DNA of 64,000 nt from Lancefieldella parvula DSM 20469 (lineage in GTDB: Bacteria; Actinomycetota; Coriobacteriia; Coriobacteriales; Atopobiaceae), in assembly GCF_000024225.1 (NCBI RefSeq), contig NC_013203.1, forward strand, positions 1,388,501 to 1,452,500, written 5' to 3'. Shown one piece after another: positions 26,674 through 36,187 of the stretch (positions are counted from its first letter, which is position 1; each line of letters opens with the position of its first letter). The notes below the pieces were generated by a model. It searched no databases and was not told where the DNA came from. It saw only the letters and a program-made list of their open reading frames with translations. The translations under genes and the position numbers were made by a program.

Positions 26674-28101
26674 TTATGCGCGTTGCTTTCTAGAATACAC
26701 AATAGCGCCTACACCAGCAACAAGCAGAACGGTTCCAATAGCAGTGAACATAAAGGTTCCAGCGTCACCGGTTACTGGAAGAACTGGCTGCCTATTATCG
26801 ACAACATTCTGTGAATTAACCAGATAATTGTTCTCGACATCAGTTGTAGCTGGGTTATCAGCAGTAGCAGTAGTATCGCTTAAATCAAACTCAATGTCGT
26901 TGACTTTGGTGTATCCAGAAGGAACGCCAGTCTCTGAAATCTTATAGTGACCTGCTGCAAGACCAGAGAAGTAAACATAACCGTTTGCATCAGAAGTAGA
27001 AGTGAGTACTTTACCGTTATCAAGCGTAAGGGTAAATGTAGCACCCTGAAGAGGATTGCCCTCTGGATCAGTCTTCTTAAAGACGTAACCATATGTCTTT
27101 ACTGTAGTGTTGCTGTTAGGAGTAACAGTCTTATTCTCATATGGATTTGGGTTGAAAGTAACAGTAGCAGTGTTTCCAGTTACATCAGTAGCGCTATGAG
27201 AGAAAGCATCGGAAGTAAGCTCTGCCTCATAAGTAACCTCGATTGCCTCACCAGGATGAGCAAGAACATAGTCTTTAGAATACTCAATGGTGTAGCCAGT
27301 TTCAGAAGCTGTCAAAGTGTAGTCTGCACCTGATACAGCTTTCTGACCATTAATTTTAATGGTGTCAGTCTTAATCTTTAAACCAGCAGAAGGTGTATCA
27401 CCAATAGTAAAAGTTGCGTTCTTAGAATCTTTTGGATAATTAGGAACAGCAGTATTAATCTTGAATGGGACGCTATCACCAACGCTGTACTTATCGGTTG
27501 ACTCTTTATACTCAGAACCAACAGTCTTCTTAACAGTTACGTCAGTCTTCTTAACATCAATAGGAGCAACATCGCGAGACTTATATGTTCCGCCATCAAC
27601 CTTAGGAGTTACGTCAACTACCATATTCTGATAAACGCGAGTCTTGCCACTTGCGGTGGTAACACGAACGAGATAGTAGCCACTTCCAAGAGTAAGCTTA
27701 GCGGAGCCATCACTGCCAGCCGTTGCGGTAGCAGCAGCTGGATTTGCTGTAACGGCACCAGCAATTGCTGCGGCAGCATTTTGCATATCTGTACCCTGAG
27801 TAAAGGTATAACCGTCAGTAGCAACAGCTGCAATCTTATCAATTGTATTGTAAGCACTTGGCAGACCGTCAGCCATCTTATACGTTAAGTTATTTGCAGC
27901 ATCAATGTCTGCATCAGCAATTAAATATGCACTTACAACATCGCCAGACTCAAGACCATTAATAGTAACCTTGCTATCCGCAACATCAGTGCCGCTTGTT
28001 GGATTAGCAAAAGCCTGAACCGGGACCAGTGAGTAAATTAGAAGAGCTGCTGAAAAGAGGCAGCAAATCTTACTAAAAATACTCTTAGCTATTGATTTCA
28101 T
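26674..28101 (-). CDS. Major (backbone) pilin, LPXTG
   Basis: The 475-residue fimbrial subunit has a signal peptide (about 1-33, ending AFA). An N-terminal domain ends with VVDVTPK, whose Lys167 fits the pilin-motif position. An isopeptide D2 fimbrial domain (about 187-320) and a Cna-B/SpaA-type domain (about 337-430, with the E-box glutamate in KISETGVPSGY) follow, then LPVTG (441-445), a hydrophobic helix and a basic tail. The class C sortase next door would link the pilin lysine of one subunit to the threonine of the next. AAGGG precedes the ATG. Confidence 0.92.
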   Translation of the reverse strand: MKSIAKSIFSKICCLFSAALLIYSLVPVQAFANPTSGTDVADSKVTINGLESGDVVSAYLIADADIDAANNLTYKMADGLPSAYNTIDKIAAVATDGYTFTQGTDMQNAAAAIAGAVTANPAAATATAGSDGSAKLTLGSGYYLVRVTTASGKTRVYQNMVVDVTPKVDGGTYKSRDVAPIDVKKTDVTVKKTVGSEYKESTDKYSVGDSVPFKINTAVPNYPKDSKNATFTIGDTPSAGLKIKTDTIKINGQKAVSGADYTLTASETGYTIEYSKDYVLAHPGEAIEVTYEAELTSDAFSHSATDVTGNTATVTFNPNPYENKTVTPNSNTTVKTYGYVFKKTDPEGNPLQGATFTLTLDNGKVLTSTSDANGYVYFSGLAAGHYKISETGVPSGYTKVNDIEFDLSDTTATADNPATTDVENNYLVNSQNVVDNRQPVLPVTGDAGTFMFTAIGTVLLVAGVGAIVYSRKQRA

Positions 28102-28239
28102 TCTTTTCCCTTCTTTAATCTCAGGTTAACTAAAACATAACCCTTGATAATAGTAACTTAACCTACTTTAAAAAAATGTACTTTAGTTCAGAACACATAA
28201 ACTACTTATTTTTCCACCAATCGTTCATAACGCGCTTTA

Positions 28240-30831
28240 TTACTTCCTTCGTCTAGTGTTTTTAGCAAAAGCAACACCACCTACAGCAGTAAGCGCTACG
28301 CCAGCAGAAACAATACCTACAATACCCGCACCTGCAGTTGTTGGAAGTCCAGGTATAGGTTCATCAGAAATAGTAATAGTTGCTACATTATCTTTCTTAG
28401 GTAAAGAAACCTCTGAACCATCAGTATTAACAGTAGAAATATCACCGTCTGCATTAACAATAATCTTGTGTGCCTGAGTATCAAGATTATATCCTGCTGG
28501 TGCCTGAGTCTCTCTTAACCAATAGGTTTTACCAGCTACCAAGCCATAGAACAGTGCCTTACCTTGATTATCTGTAGTTACTGTTCCATTAGAAATTACA
28601 GAAGTAAGTGCGTCATCACTATATACAGTTGCTGGTCTATCCTCTGGTCCGTACGAACCATTGCCATCATCTTCATATAATGTGAACCTAGCTCCACTTA
28701 GGGCAGTAACTCCATCTGAACTTTTCTTAAGAACTCCTAGAGGTACGGCCACGTACTGATTTGTAAATACTGCTCCATCGGCATCATATTTTGGAGTTGC
28801 GGTAAGTGTGCCATCACCATTATCCGTTACTTCAACAACAACATTTTCTGTATGAGTATCATTTTTATAACCAGTGCCGCCACCCTGGCTTTCAGTAATG
28901 GTATATCTATATGTACCTGGAGTTTTATACTCAATCTTGTCAAATGTTACAGTACCACTTGCATCGTTAGTCTTTTCTTGATGAACTGCATCATCTTGTC
29001 CTTTAAGCTCGAACTTAAATTGTCCGTCTTCAAGATTGCGTCCTTTTAAGACTTTTGATGCACTTAGAGTTACTTCACCTTTTGCCTTATAGGTATTTGT
29101 TAGTTCAAAAGAACCTGTTTGTACAGTTGAACCTTTGAGAGTAACCACTGATCCGTTAGCAGATGAGCTTCCCTGCGCAGACGCAGTTACTGCAGATGCT
29201 TCGTAGTACGATGGAAGTGACTCTTCTTTAAATTCATACGTATGACCAGTAGGACCCGCAGGAACATTAGTTAAAGTTGTTGTATAGGTATTAGGACCCG
29301 ATTTTGTAAGAGTAACATCATACTTCTTCTCATTTGCGGTACCGGCATCGCGAGTCACTACACCACGTAGTACAGACGGTCTACTGGCATTGCTTTGATC
29401 ATGATCATCACCGGCCCACTGCTTTGTAATTGTAAGCTGTGATGTAACTGGCGCAAAAACAGGTTTATTATAAGGTGATTCAGTTGGATCGCCCACTTTT
29501 GTAGTCACGGTGCCATTTGAAGACTTAGATGTCAAAATAGTCCTAAAAGAAATTTTTGCCTTATCGTTATCATTCGAATATAGGCCTTTAGAATCATTTG
29601 TACCGTCGCCGTCATTATCACCATCATGCAGTGATGTACCATCAGCCATAGCATCGTACGCAGCCTGTGTTGGCTGAGTCTTAATAGTAATGGAATATGT
29701 CACACCATTTTCAAGCACTTTAGAAGAATCTCGTTCAGGTGACCAAGAAACTGTCTTATTTGCAGTATTAAATGTTGGCTTTACAAAATCCCATGTTCCT
29801 ACAGTTTGTCCGGTAGTCGAATCATAGCTTGCAAGAACAGTACCATCTGATGCAATTTTTTTAAGTACGTATTGAGGGGTGCCATTGCCAGCAAAGTCCA
29901 TATTTACAGTGTCAAGACCGTCATTAATGGTAACGTCTTTATAAGTGATTGACTTCGTAATAACAGAAGCGATTTCTTTAAAAGCTTGTTCCATTTGAGC
30001 CGTATTATTTGCTTCATAATAATACGTTCCACCAGGATTTCCAAAGGGGTTTCCTGTGTATGCATAGTTAGTCAACTGCCTTAAATAGGCATGTCCACCA
30101 TACATATATACTGAGTAGAAATGATATCCTGCTGAGCCAATAGCACGAGCTTCATCAAGTGCATGCTCATAACCGATTTGATTGTTTCGTACCCAGCCAT
30201 TTCTATCTTGTGTAGGAAGACCATCAGTAACAAAAATAACATACGTAGGATTACCGTTTGCTGCTTTTTGATCAGCAAGAACTTTTGCACGCTCTAACGC
30301 GCTCTCCCAGTTTGTGCCAGTGTGAAATCCCATATTATTTGTTGCTCTTTGAAATTCATTCAGATCTGCAGTCCAACCGCACTCTAAGTTTGGCTTTTCA
30401 TTGAATGAAAGAAGAGCCATCTCTACGACATCTTTTTGAGCATTTCTGTTGATTCCTAAAATGGTTGATGAAAGCTGATTGACAACGCGCTTTGCTGCAT
30501 CAAGACGCATTTCACCGCCACCAGTCTGAGCTGTCATACTAGAAGAATTATCAAATACGACTAATACATTTGCCTTTTGCTCTTCCGAAGCAGCAGACGT
30601 TTCACCTTTGATGGTAAGTGTTAAATCATATGTTCCATCAGTATTAGGACTAATGGTCTTTTTATGTACCGGTGGAGTATTAATCTGAGGGTCTTCTGCA
30701 TAGGCAACACGAGCGCCCGCAACAAACTGACCCACAAAAGCAATCATACACACTGTAAGGAAAAATATTAGCCTTCTCAGCTGCTTCTTATAAGTATATG
30801 TCCATATAGAAGTGTTCTTCTGTGAACTCAT
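28240..30831 (-). CDS. Pilus tip adhesin with VWA domain, LPXTG-like
   Basis: The product of about 863 residues has a signal peptide ending near VAYA. A von Willebrand factor A domain (about 88-290) carries the metal site DNSSS at 94-98 and a threonine/aspartate-rich second half, followed by an extended beta region and Cna-B-like domains (about 470-600, 600-700, 705-800 with the ending LRETQAPAGYNL). The sorting signal LPTTA lies about 829-833 with a helix and RRRK tail. The final Ala instead of Gly is a variant. VWA-plus-Cna-B proteins are typical tip adhesins of sortase pili that bind host matrix. Start ATG at 30831 has GGAG five bases upstream. Confidence 0.9.
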   Translation of the reverse strand: MSSQKNTSIWTYTYKKQLRRLIFFLTVCMIAFVGQFVAGARVAYAEDPQINTPPVHKKTISPNTDGTYDLTLTIKGETSAASEEQKANVLVVFDNSSSMTAQTGGGEMRLDAAKRVVNQLSSTILGINRNAQKDVVEMALLSFNEKPNLECGWTADLNEFQRATNNMGFHTGTNWESALERAKVLADQKAANGNPTYVIFVTDGLPTQDRNGWVRNNQIGYEHALDEARAIGSAGYHFYSVYMYGGHAYLRQLTNYAYTGNPFGNPGGTYYYEANNTAQMEQAFKEIASVITKSITYKDVTINDGLDTVNMDFAGNGTPQYVLKKIASDGTVLASYDSTTGQTVGTWDFVKPTFNTANKTVSWSPERDSSKVLENGVTYSITIKTQPTQAAYDAMADGTSLHDGDNDGDGTNDSKGLYSNDNDKAKISFRTILTSKSSNGTVTTKVGDPTESPYNKPVFAPVTSQLTITKQWAGDDHDQSNASRPSVLRGVVTRDAGTANEKKYDVTLTKSGPNTYTTTLTNVPAGPTGHTYEFKEESLPSYYEASAVTASAQGSSSANGSVVTLKGSTVQTGSFELTNTYKAKGEVTLSASKVLKGRNLEDGQFKFELKGQDDAVHQEKTNDASGTVTFDKIEYKTPGTYRYTITESQGGGTGYKNDTHTENVVVEVTDNGDGTLTATPKYDADGAVFTNQYVAVPLGVLKKSSDGVTALSGARFTLYEDDGNGSYGPEDRPATVYSDDALTSVISNGTVTTDNQGKALFYGLVAGKTYWLRETQAPAGYNLDTQAHKIIVNADGDISTVNTDGSEVSLPKKDNVATITISDEPIPGLPTTAGAGIVGIVSAGVALTAVGGVAFAKNTRRRK

Positions 30832-31004
30832 CAATTCTCCAAATAAACTATCATCTTGTACATATTACGCCCTATAAAATATCTCTCTTAGAGTAACAAA
30901 TAAAGTCTCTTGAAACAAATGATTCACGCTTTTTACAAATATATCAAACTAAAATATACCTGCAGGATGACGTACTGTTTTGTACATTCAATTCAAATCT
31001 AAAC

Positions 31005-31043
31005 TTTAAAAAACATCCATCTCCTCAATCAGAAGATGGATGT
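31005..31043 (-). terminator. Terminator of the SHIRT-type surface protein gene
   Basis: On the minus strand, ACATCCATCT pairs perfectly with AGATGGATGT and is followed by TTTTTTAAAG. It separates the surface protein gene from the tip adhesin, so the two are probably independent transcripts. Confidence 0.9.
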
Positions 31044-31095
31044 CTACAGTAAAAACGATATCAGTCTATAATCATCTCAATTTTATTCTTATACG

Positions 31096-33156
31096 TTACT
31101 TTCTCGAAGAGCGAAGTTTTAAAACAATAACTATAAGAAGAGCTATTCCACCTAAACCAGCAACAATAATTACATCACGCATTGTGTTGTCACCAGTATT
31201 TGGAACACGAGACTTACGTGGCTTAGGTATAACAGGATTTTTTGTAGTGTTAGTATCGGTGTCAATGAGACCATCACTGACGTGAGCAGTATTCACAACA
31301 GTAATATCCTTAACGCCCTTATTAACCTTAACTTGGAAAGTAACCGTGAGGGTCTCACCAGGTGCAACATTTTTCGTCCAGGTTACAGTACGAGTAGCCT
31401 TATCATAAACTCCACCGTTATCAGCAGAATTATCAACGTAAGTTGTGTGCTCTGGAATAACATCAGTAACCGTAACATCACGAGCAGTATTGGTGGTATT
31501 GGTATATGTCACAGAATAAGTGAGTACTTGTCCTGCAGTTACCTTATTACCATCAATAGAATTACCCTCACTATCAAGAACGTCCTTCTTTGGCTGAGGC
31601 AAAATCACCCAAACACCAATGAAGTGTGCGTTCTTGTGATCAATAATCTCAGAATCGTGATCGTAACCAATGAACACCCAAGTTCCATCAGAAGTTTCAA
31701 CACGAGTTACTCCACCAAGTGGTTGATCAGGTGTAACAGTTGTGCCGTTTGGAATTCTGGTCTGCTTACCAGGAAGTAAATCCAGAACCTCTTGTGGAAG
31801 TTCCTTATTAGGGGTGCCACTAACGTACTCATGAGTCTTCTCATAAAGAAGCTCTGTGGTTACTTTATTAGAGTGAGCAATGTTACCGTCAACAACCTGG
31901 GTAAGCTCATTATCAATATTTGAACTGTCAGTCTCTATCTTTGAATTAGTTAGAGTTTTATACGTAATGACAAACTTTTTACCGCCATTTTCTTTGGTAA
32001 GTAAATGAGCATCAATGTCTACAGTCACCTTTTGACCATCGACAGAAACGGTGTAATCGGTGCCTTCAGTAAGAGTCTGTCCATCAAACGAAACGCTAAG
32101 GCTCTGATAGTCAAGACGCTCATCAAACGTATCAACCATACTCATCGACTTGATCTTGCCGATAGTATCAATGCCTTGTCTTGGTAAAGTAAATGTTCCA
32201 GTGTAAGTAATTTCTTCCCCAGCCTTAGCAGGAGCCTGCTCTGGATCAACCGCTTTTACAGGAGCTGGACTTATCACTTCAGTATAAGCACCAAAAAGGC
32301 TACCACTTGTAGCAGCACTTGTAGACTCAAAAGTTAATGAATTGGACTTTGACTTAACAGCAAAACCCGCAAGATTTTTTTCTTGATCGTTTCCAGAAGT
32401 TGGACGAGTTGGATTCCACGTTATTTTATTACCATTTGTAGTTTCTGTAAGAACATTTCTATTGCTCATAACAATACTGTCAACGGTGCTCTCTGCATTT
32501 ACCAGAGAAAAAGTCTCATTTGTGCCGCCATTTAAAACGTCAATATCACTTGGCTGCATGACAAGTTTAAGGTTGCACGGCGTTCCATCAGAGTACCTTA
32601 ATTCCATAGTTACATTAGCGTTAATTGCATAGGATCCAAGCATGTCTGCTGTATAACTAGGGTGATTCACATCAATATAATCCATAAGCGAGAAAGACTT
32701 TGTTCCCCAGTTTTCATCAACAGTCAAAAACGGAACATCAGTCTTATTAGGATTATTGTAGTCTGCATTTGTATTTTTAAGGGTAAGGTCCAAAGAATTA
32801 ACCGTTACATAAACATCAACGGATTCACCATCAACGGTGCCAGCATTAGAAAACTTCAATGAAAGTGGCTGATTATACTGATGGTTAGAGCCATCCTTAG
32901 TAGGCTGCATAACAAAAGCTGTTGAAGGAAGATTACCTGTATCTGACGCAGGAATCTCCACGCGTTTAACCCCATCCCCTTGTGAGAGAACAGTCATGTT
33001 ATCCCTGGTCATAGTGAACTGATAGATGTTAATCTGAGTAAGATCACTATCGTCTTTCTGGCGATCAAATGCCTGAGCTGTGTTAACAAACATAACCAAG
33101 CATGCCATAATCATGGTTAGAAAAACCGAGATTCTCTTAAGAAAACTCTTTTTCAT
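31096..33156 (-). CDS. Sortase-anchored surface protein with SHIRT-like and DUF11-like domains
   Basis: The 686-residue protein has a signal peptide (about 1-29, ending AQA). A large N-terminal beta-rich adhesin-like region (about 30-300) is followed by an isopeptide-type domain (about 310-440, IDTIGKIKSMSMVDTFDERL). A segment strongly resembling a SHIRT repeat (about 450-535: VSGTPNKELPQEVLDLLPG and GTWVFIGYD) and a DUF11-like domain (about 545-640) complete the ectodomain. The sorting signal reads VPNTG (651-655) instead of LPXTG, followed by a hydrophobic helix and RSSRK. Domain names are from recognition, not a search. It is probably an ancillary adhesin of the pilus region. Confidence 0.83.
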   Translation of the reverse strand: MKKSFLKRISVFLTMIMACLVMFVNTAQAFDRQKDDSDLTQINIYQFTMTRDNMTVLSQGDGVKRVEIPASDTGNLPSTAFVMQPTKDGSNHQYNQPLSLKFSNAGTVDGESVDVYVTVNSLDLTLKNTNADYNNPNKTDVPFLTVDENWGTKSFSLMDYIDVNHPSYTADMLGSYAINANVTMELRYSDGTPCNLKLVMQPSDIDVLNGGTNETFSLVNAESTVDSIVMSNRNVLTETTNGNKITWNPTRPTSGNDQEKNLAGFAVKSKSNSLTFESTSAATSGSLFGAYTEVISPAPVKAVDPEQAPAKAGEEITYTGTFTLPRQGIDTIGKIKSMSMVDTFDERLDYQSLSVSFDGQTLTEGTDYTVSVDGQKVTVDIDAHLLTKENGGKKFVITYKTLTNSKIETDSSNIDNELTQVVDGNIAHSNKVTTELLYEKTHEYVSGTPNKELPQEVLDLLPGKQTRIPNGTTVTPDQPLGGVTRVETSDGTWVFIGYDHDSEIIDHKNAHFIGVWVILPQPKKDVLDSEGNSIDGNKVTAGQVLTYSVTYTNTTNTARDVTVTDVIPEHTTYVDNSADNGGVYDKATRTVTWTKNVAPGETLTVTFQVKVNKGVKDITVVNTAHVSDGLIDTDTNTTKNPVIPKPRKSRVPNTGDNTMRDVIIVAGLGGIALLIVIVLKLRSSRK

Positions 33157-33341
33157 GATTGCCTCTCTGAAAGATGTGCAGAATACGGTCTTATTTTCTT
33201 ATATCTTATTGCTTAATAGTAGCCAAATTTTGAGAAAAAGTCACATTCACATAAAAAGTAAATCCAATTGATAAGTACTACGTTGTTACTCGAGCAATAG
33301 CAATCTATTGATATCCTAATTCTTATACCAAAGAAATTCTC

Positions 33342-33623
33342 TTATTTAATAGTTTTTGGCTTCTGAATCTTCTCTGTCTTAGTGCAAATCCATGCAACAG
33401 TAATGCCTATACAACCAATAAACAATGTGGTGAGACCTAGCAAGAACATTTTCTCACCAATACCCATATTAATCGCATACTGAATTTGCAACTTAAGAGG
33501 AGGATCTTGATAAGAAATGCCGGCTTTCACAAACAGATAGTACGCGCCAATGAGACTACTCAAAATTCCCGAAATAAGAAAACCCATTGAAAATGTTCTA
33601 ATGTGTCGAGCTGCTTTATCCAT
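33342..33623 (-). CDS. Small two-helix membrane protein
   Basis: The 93-residue product has two hydrophobic segments (about 12-33 and 57-80), a short outer loop and a lysine-rich C-terminus. The start has GGAGATGA upstream. The family is not recognised. It lies about 95 bases downstream of the flavodoxin-SCP2 fusion gene, after that gene's terminator, so it may be transcribed separately or by read-through. Confidence 0.65.
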   Translation of the reverse strand: MDKAARHIRTFSMGFLISGILSSLIGAYYLFVKAGISYQDPPLKLQIQYAINMGIGEKMFLLGLTTLFIGCIGITVAWICTKTEKIQKPKTIK

Positions 33624-33675
33624 GCCATATCATCTCCTTATGAAAGTCAATGATAAAGCAAAATGCAGGAAAGCC

Positions 33676-33706
33676 AAAAAAATGAGGGGTTGGCGTACCA
33701 GCCCCT
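33676..33706 (-). terminator. Terminator of the flavodoxin-SCP2 fusion gene
   Basis: On the minus strand, GGGGCTGG-TACG-CCAACCCC (one mismatch) is followed by TCATTTTTTT, 12 bases after the stop codon. Confidence 0.8.
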
Positions 33707-33717
33707 TCCAACATTGT

Positions 33718-35406
33718 TTACTTTCCACTTGCCATCTTAGCTGGATACCACTTTTGGAACCAAGCGGTAAATAAGCCCATACAAATGGGAACCAAGTTGT
33801 TTACAACAACCAAAATACTGCCTACTCCATTTTGAACTGCAAGCCAACTCCAGATTGCAGTTAATACGTACATAGCACCCCAACATACAGCCAAAATATA
33901 GTTTGTCTTCATAAAAAGCGGATTATTGTAGGCAATATCTCCTCCATAGCTATATTTTACGTATACAGCGCAAAGAGGATCTTTGGTGATGCATGACACA
34001 AGCCACATAAGGCCAAAAGCCAGATATCCCAAATCGACAATAAGGTTGACGCCACCGTTTCCGCTCATAAATATGCCTACAGACAATATGCCAACTAGAG
34101 CAAATGAAATTCTATCCCAAATGGTGAATTTAACATTCCTCATAATAAGCGGCATCAAAGTAGTAATAAGCAGTGAAACCATAGCACCAATCTGTGGATT
34201 AAACGACGTTGCAGTCCAGAAAACAATCCAAGGGAGCAGCATCGTAATCATTTGAGGATTTTTTTGCTTGTTATTTACTTCATTAGATGGCGTATTCTGC
34301 GTATTTCCTGACGAACTACCAGGAGTTGGCCCAAAGTATTTATCCCAATCAATCATGAAGGAAAAATCTCCCTCAACGGTGTATAAATGCTTGCCTAACG
34401 CTTCTGGTCCACTTATTTCTCCTCTAGAGATGGACTGCCAAACCTCAAATGGAGTGTTAAGTTTTGTAGTAGTAATCAAACTGCCATCATTAAAAACTTT
34501 ACTACCATCTTTACCCAAGAAAATCTGGTAACTACGACCAAGATCCGTGTAGTTCATCTCAACAACACGGTCTTTGCCATCATATGCATCCTTATTGTAC
34601 AGTGCAGCCATCTGACGAGTAAAAATAGCATCAGGTGGAGCCTGCTCAACGGGTTTCTCGCCAGCTTTTCCGCTACTTTGAACACTTGCGTCGCGAGAAA
34701 TACCCCAGCTTGCATCTGCCATCTGCTCAAACATCTCTTTTGGATACAGCAAGACTTCAAGCTCGGCTTTTGTCTGCTCTGTTATGCCGTACTGTGCATA
34801 CTCTACGCCGGCCTTTTTAACAAGCGCAAGATACTGGTTAGTGCGCGCAGAGAGTTCCTTTACACGGAACAACTCACCCTGTCCGCAGAAAATGCTCTCG
34901 TAATTACCTTGACCAAGAATGTGGTCAAACATCCTAGAGACGCTATCATAATTACCCTCTGCAGAATAAAATCCACAGGTAGAAATTAAAACGTGCTTCT
35001 TTCCAGTCATGTCGTAGCGAGACTCGTGAGCGCCGCTCCCGTATCCTCTCTTTGCATCGCTCATAAAAGGAAGGTTCATGGGAAGTTGGCGATCAATAAG
35101 ATTCTTCAGTATCCCAGGCACGTTGAAATAGTACAAAGGAAAGCTCCAAATAATCAGATCAGCCCAAAGCTGTTGCTGAATAACTTTGTTCTCATCATCA
35201 GACATAATGCACTGACCTGGAGTATTCTTCCAGCAGTGAAAGCATCCTTTGCATGGCTTAATATCCATGGTAGCAACATCAAGTTGTTCAATAGTTACGT
35301 TTTTATCTTTATGCTGTTCAGAGATACCCTCAATAAAACTCTTTGCAAGTCTAAGAGAATTACTTGCCTTGCCCTTGGGGCTACCATTAATGAGAAGTAC
35401 ATTCAT
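33718..35406 (-). CDS. Flavodoxin-fold reductase fused to SCP2-like and membrane domains
   Basis: The N-terminal 200 residues are an NADPH-dependent FMN reductase / iron-sulfur flavoprotein-like fold (LLINGSPKGKASNSLRLA, CKGCFHCW, WSFPLYYFNVPGILKNLIDR). A central segment (about 265-360) resembles an SCP2 sterol carrier domain (TPFEVWQSISRGEISGPEAL and VEGDFSFMIDWDKYF). A Gly/Ser/Asn linker then leads to five or six membrane segments (about 385-550). The combination suggests membrane-linked redox chemistry on a lipophilic compound, but the substrate is unknown. The gene starts within the end of the PadR regulator gene, so the two form an operon. Confidence 0.8.
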   Translation of the reverse strand: MNVLLINGSPKGKASNSLRLAKSFIEGISEQHKDKNVTIEQLDVATMDIKPCKGCFHCWKNTPGQCIMSDDENKVIQQQLWADLIIWSFPLYYFNVPGILKNLIDRQLPMNLPFMSDAKRGYGSGAHESRYDMTGKKHVLISTCGFYSAEGNYDSVSRMFDHILGQGNYESIFCGQGELFRVKELSARTNQYLALVKKAGVEYAQYGITEQTKAELEVLLYPKEMFEQMADASWGISRDASVQSSGKAGEKPVEQAPPDAIFTRQMAALYNKDAYDGKDRVVEMNYTDLGRSYQIFLGKDGSKVFNDGSLITTTKLNTPFEVWQSISRGEISGPEALGKHLYTVEGDFSFMIDWDKYFGPTPGSSSGNTQNTPSNEVNNKQKNPQMITMLLPWIVFWTATSFNPQIGAMVSLLITTLMPLIMRNVKFTIWDRISFALVGILSVGIFMSGNGGVNLIVDLGYLAFGLMWLVSCITKDPLCAVYVKYSYGGDIAYNNPLFMKTNYILAVCWGAMYVLTAIWSWLAVQNGVGSILVVVNNLVPICMGLFTAWFQKWYPAKMASGK

Positions 35407-35944
35407 GTTGTTCCTCCAACTCTTTTATGCACTTCTCGCTCCACGCCTTAAGCATTTCATCGTGCATCTTGCCGTACTCGATAGTAAATTTCCAGAACAG
35501 TGCCTTTTCTGGGGCGCCCATTTGAGCTGCATACGCATCTACTGCACTAACTGCCAGCTCTCGCCCGTCAGGAAATGACGAGGCGTTATCTGCAATCCGT
35601 CTAAAGAACGCAAGGTTCTCTTCATAGGAGCACTCACCTCTAAAAAATGTCTGCATCAAAAGCGGAATGCGCAGCACCGAGGATTGCAAATCTTCTCTAA
35701 GCCACCTCTGCAGCTCTTCTTTACCATCTTTAGTTATCGAGAAAACCTTCTTGTCGGGCTTTCCTTTTTGGGTGACATGTGTCGAGGTAACCCAGCCGAC
35801 TTTTTCAAGCGACTGGAGCTCTCTATAAATCTGACTTGTCTGAGCAGTCCAAAAATAGTTAAGTGACTGTTGAAAGATAGTTTTAATCTCATAACCAGTC
35901 ATATCGCCGTAATTTAAGAGACCAAGGATTCCCTGCTTAAGCAT
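35387..35944 (-). CDS. PadR-family transcriptional repressor
   Basis: The protein starts MLKQGILGLLNYGDMTGYEIK, the classic PadR opening, with the winged helix in the first 90 residues (SQIYRELQSLEKVGWV and a beta wing with KGKPDKKVFSIT) and the PadR C-terminal dimerisation helices (about 95-180). Eight codons upstream also lie in frame, but the ATG at 35944 is preferred because it matches the family start and follows GGAG. PadR repressors respond to small aromatic or toxic molecules. It overlaps the fusion gene downstream by 20 bases and its own promoter contains three palindromes. Confidence 0.92.
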   Translation of the reverse strand: MLKQGILGLLNYGDMTGYEIKTIFQQSLNYFWTAQTSQIYRELQSLEKVGWVTSTHVTQKGKPDKKVFSITKDGKEELQRWLREDLQSSVLRIPLLMQTFFRGECSYEENLAFFRRIADNASSFPDGRELAVSAVDAYAAQMGAPEKALFWKFTIEYGKMHDEMLKAWSEKCIKELEEQHECTSH

Positions 35945-35961
35945 ATCTCTCATCTCCATAT

Positions 35962-36050
35962 ATTCCACTTGTTGAATATCATACTATAATATTAATTCCA
36001 CTTGTTGAATATCATACTATAATATTAATTCCACTTGTGGAATATGTCAA
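35962..36050 (-). promoter_or_regulatory. padR promoter with three phased operators
   Basis: Palindromic sites of the form ATTCCACTTGTTGAAT lie at 35962-35977, 35995-36010 and 36028-36043, exactly 33 bp apart. On the minus strand, TTGACA (36045-36050) and TAATAT (36022-36027) are separated by 17 bases, and the third, most symmetric palindrome fills that spacer. Autorepression by PadR is the natural reading. Confidence 0.8.
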
Positions 36051-36090
36051 TGAGAACTTCTAGAAAGTTCTCATCACTTTCTGCCAGCAC

Positions 36091-36121
36091 AAAAAAGACT
36101 CTGCTATTTCTAGCAGAGTCT
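36091..36121 (-). terminator. Terminator of the methyltransferase-hydrolase pair
   Basis: AGACTCTGCTA pairs perfectly with TAGCAGAGTCT and is followed on the minus strand by TTTTTGTG. Confidence 0.88.
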
Positions 36122-36187
36122 TTGTAGAATCCCAATATAGTCCTTACCGATTACCATATGATCCTTGTGGCCATTGCTGACTTAACG

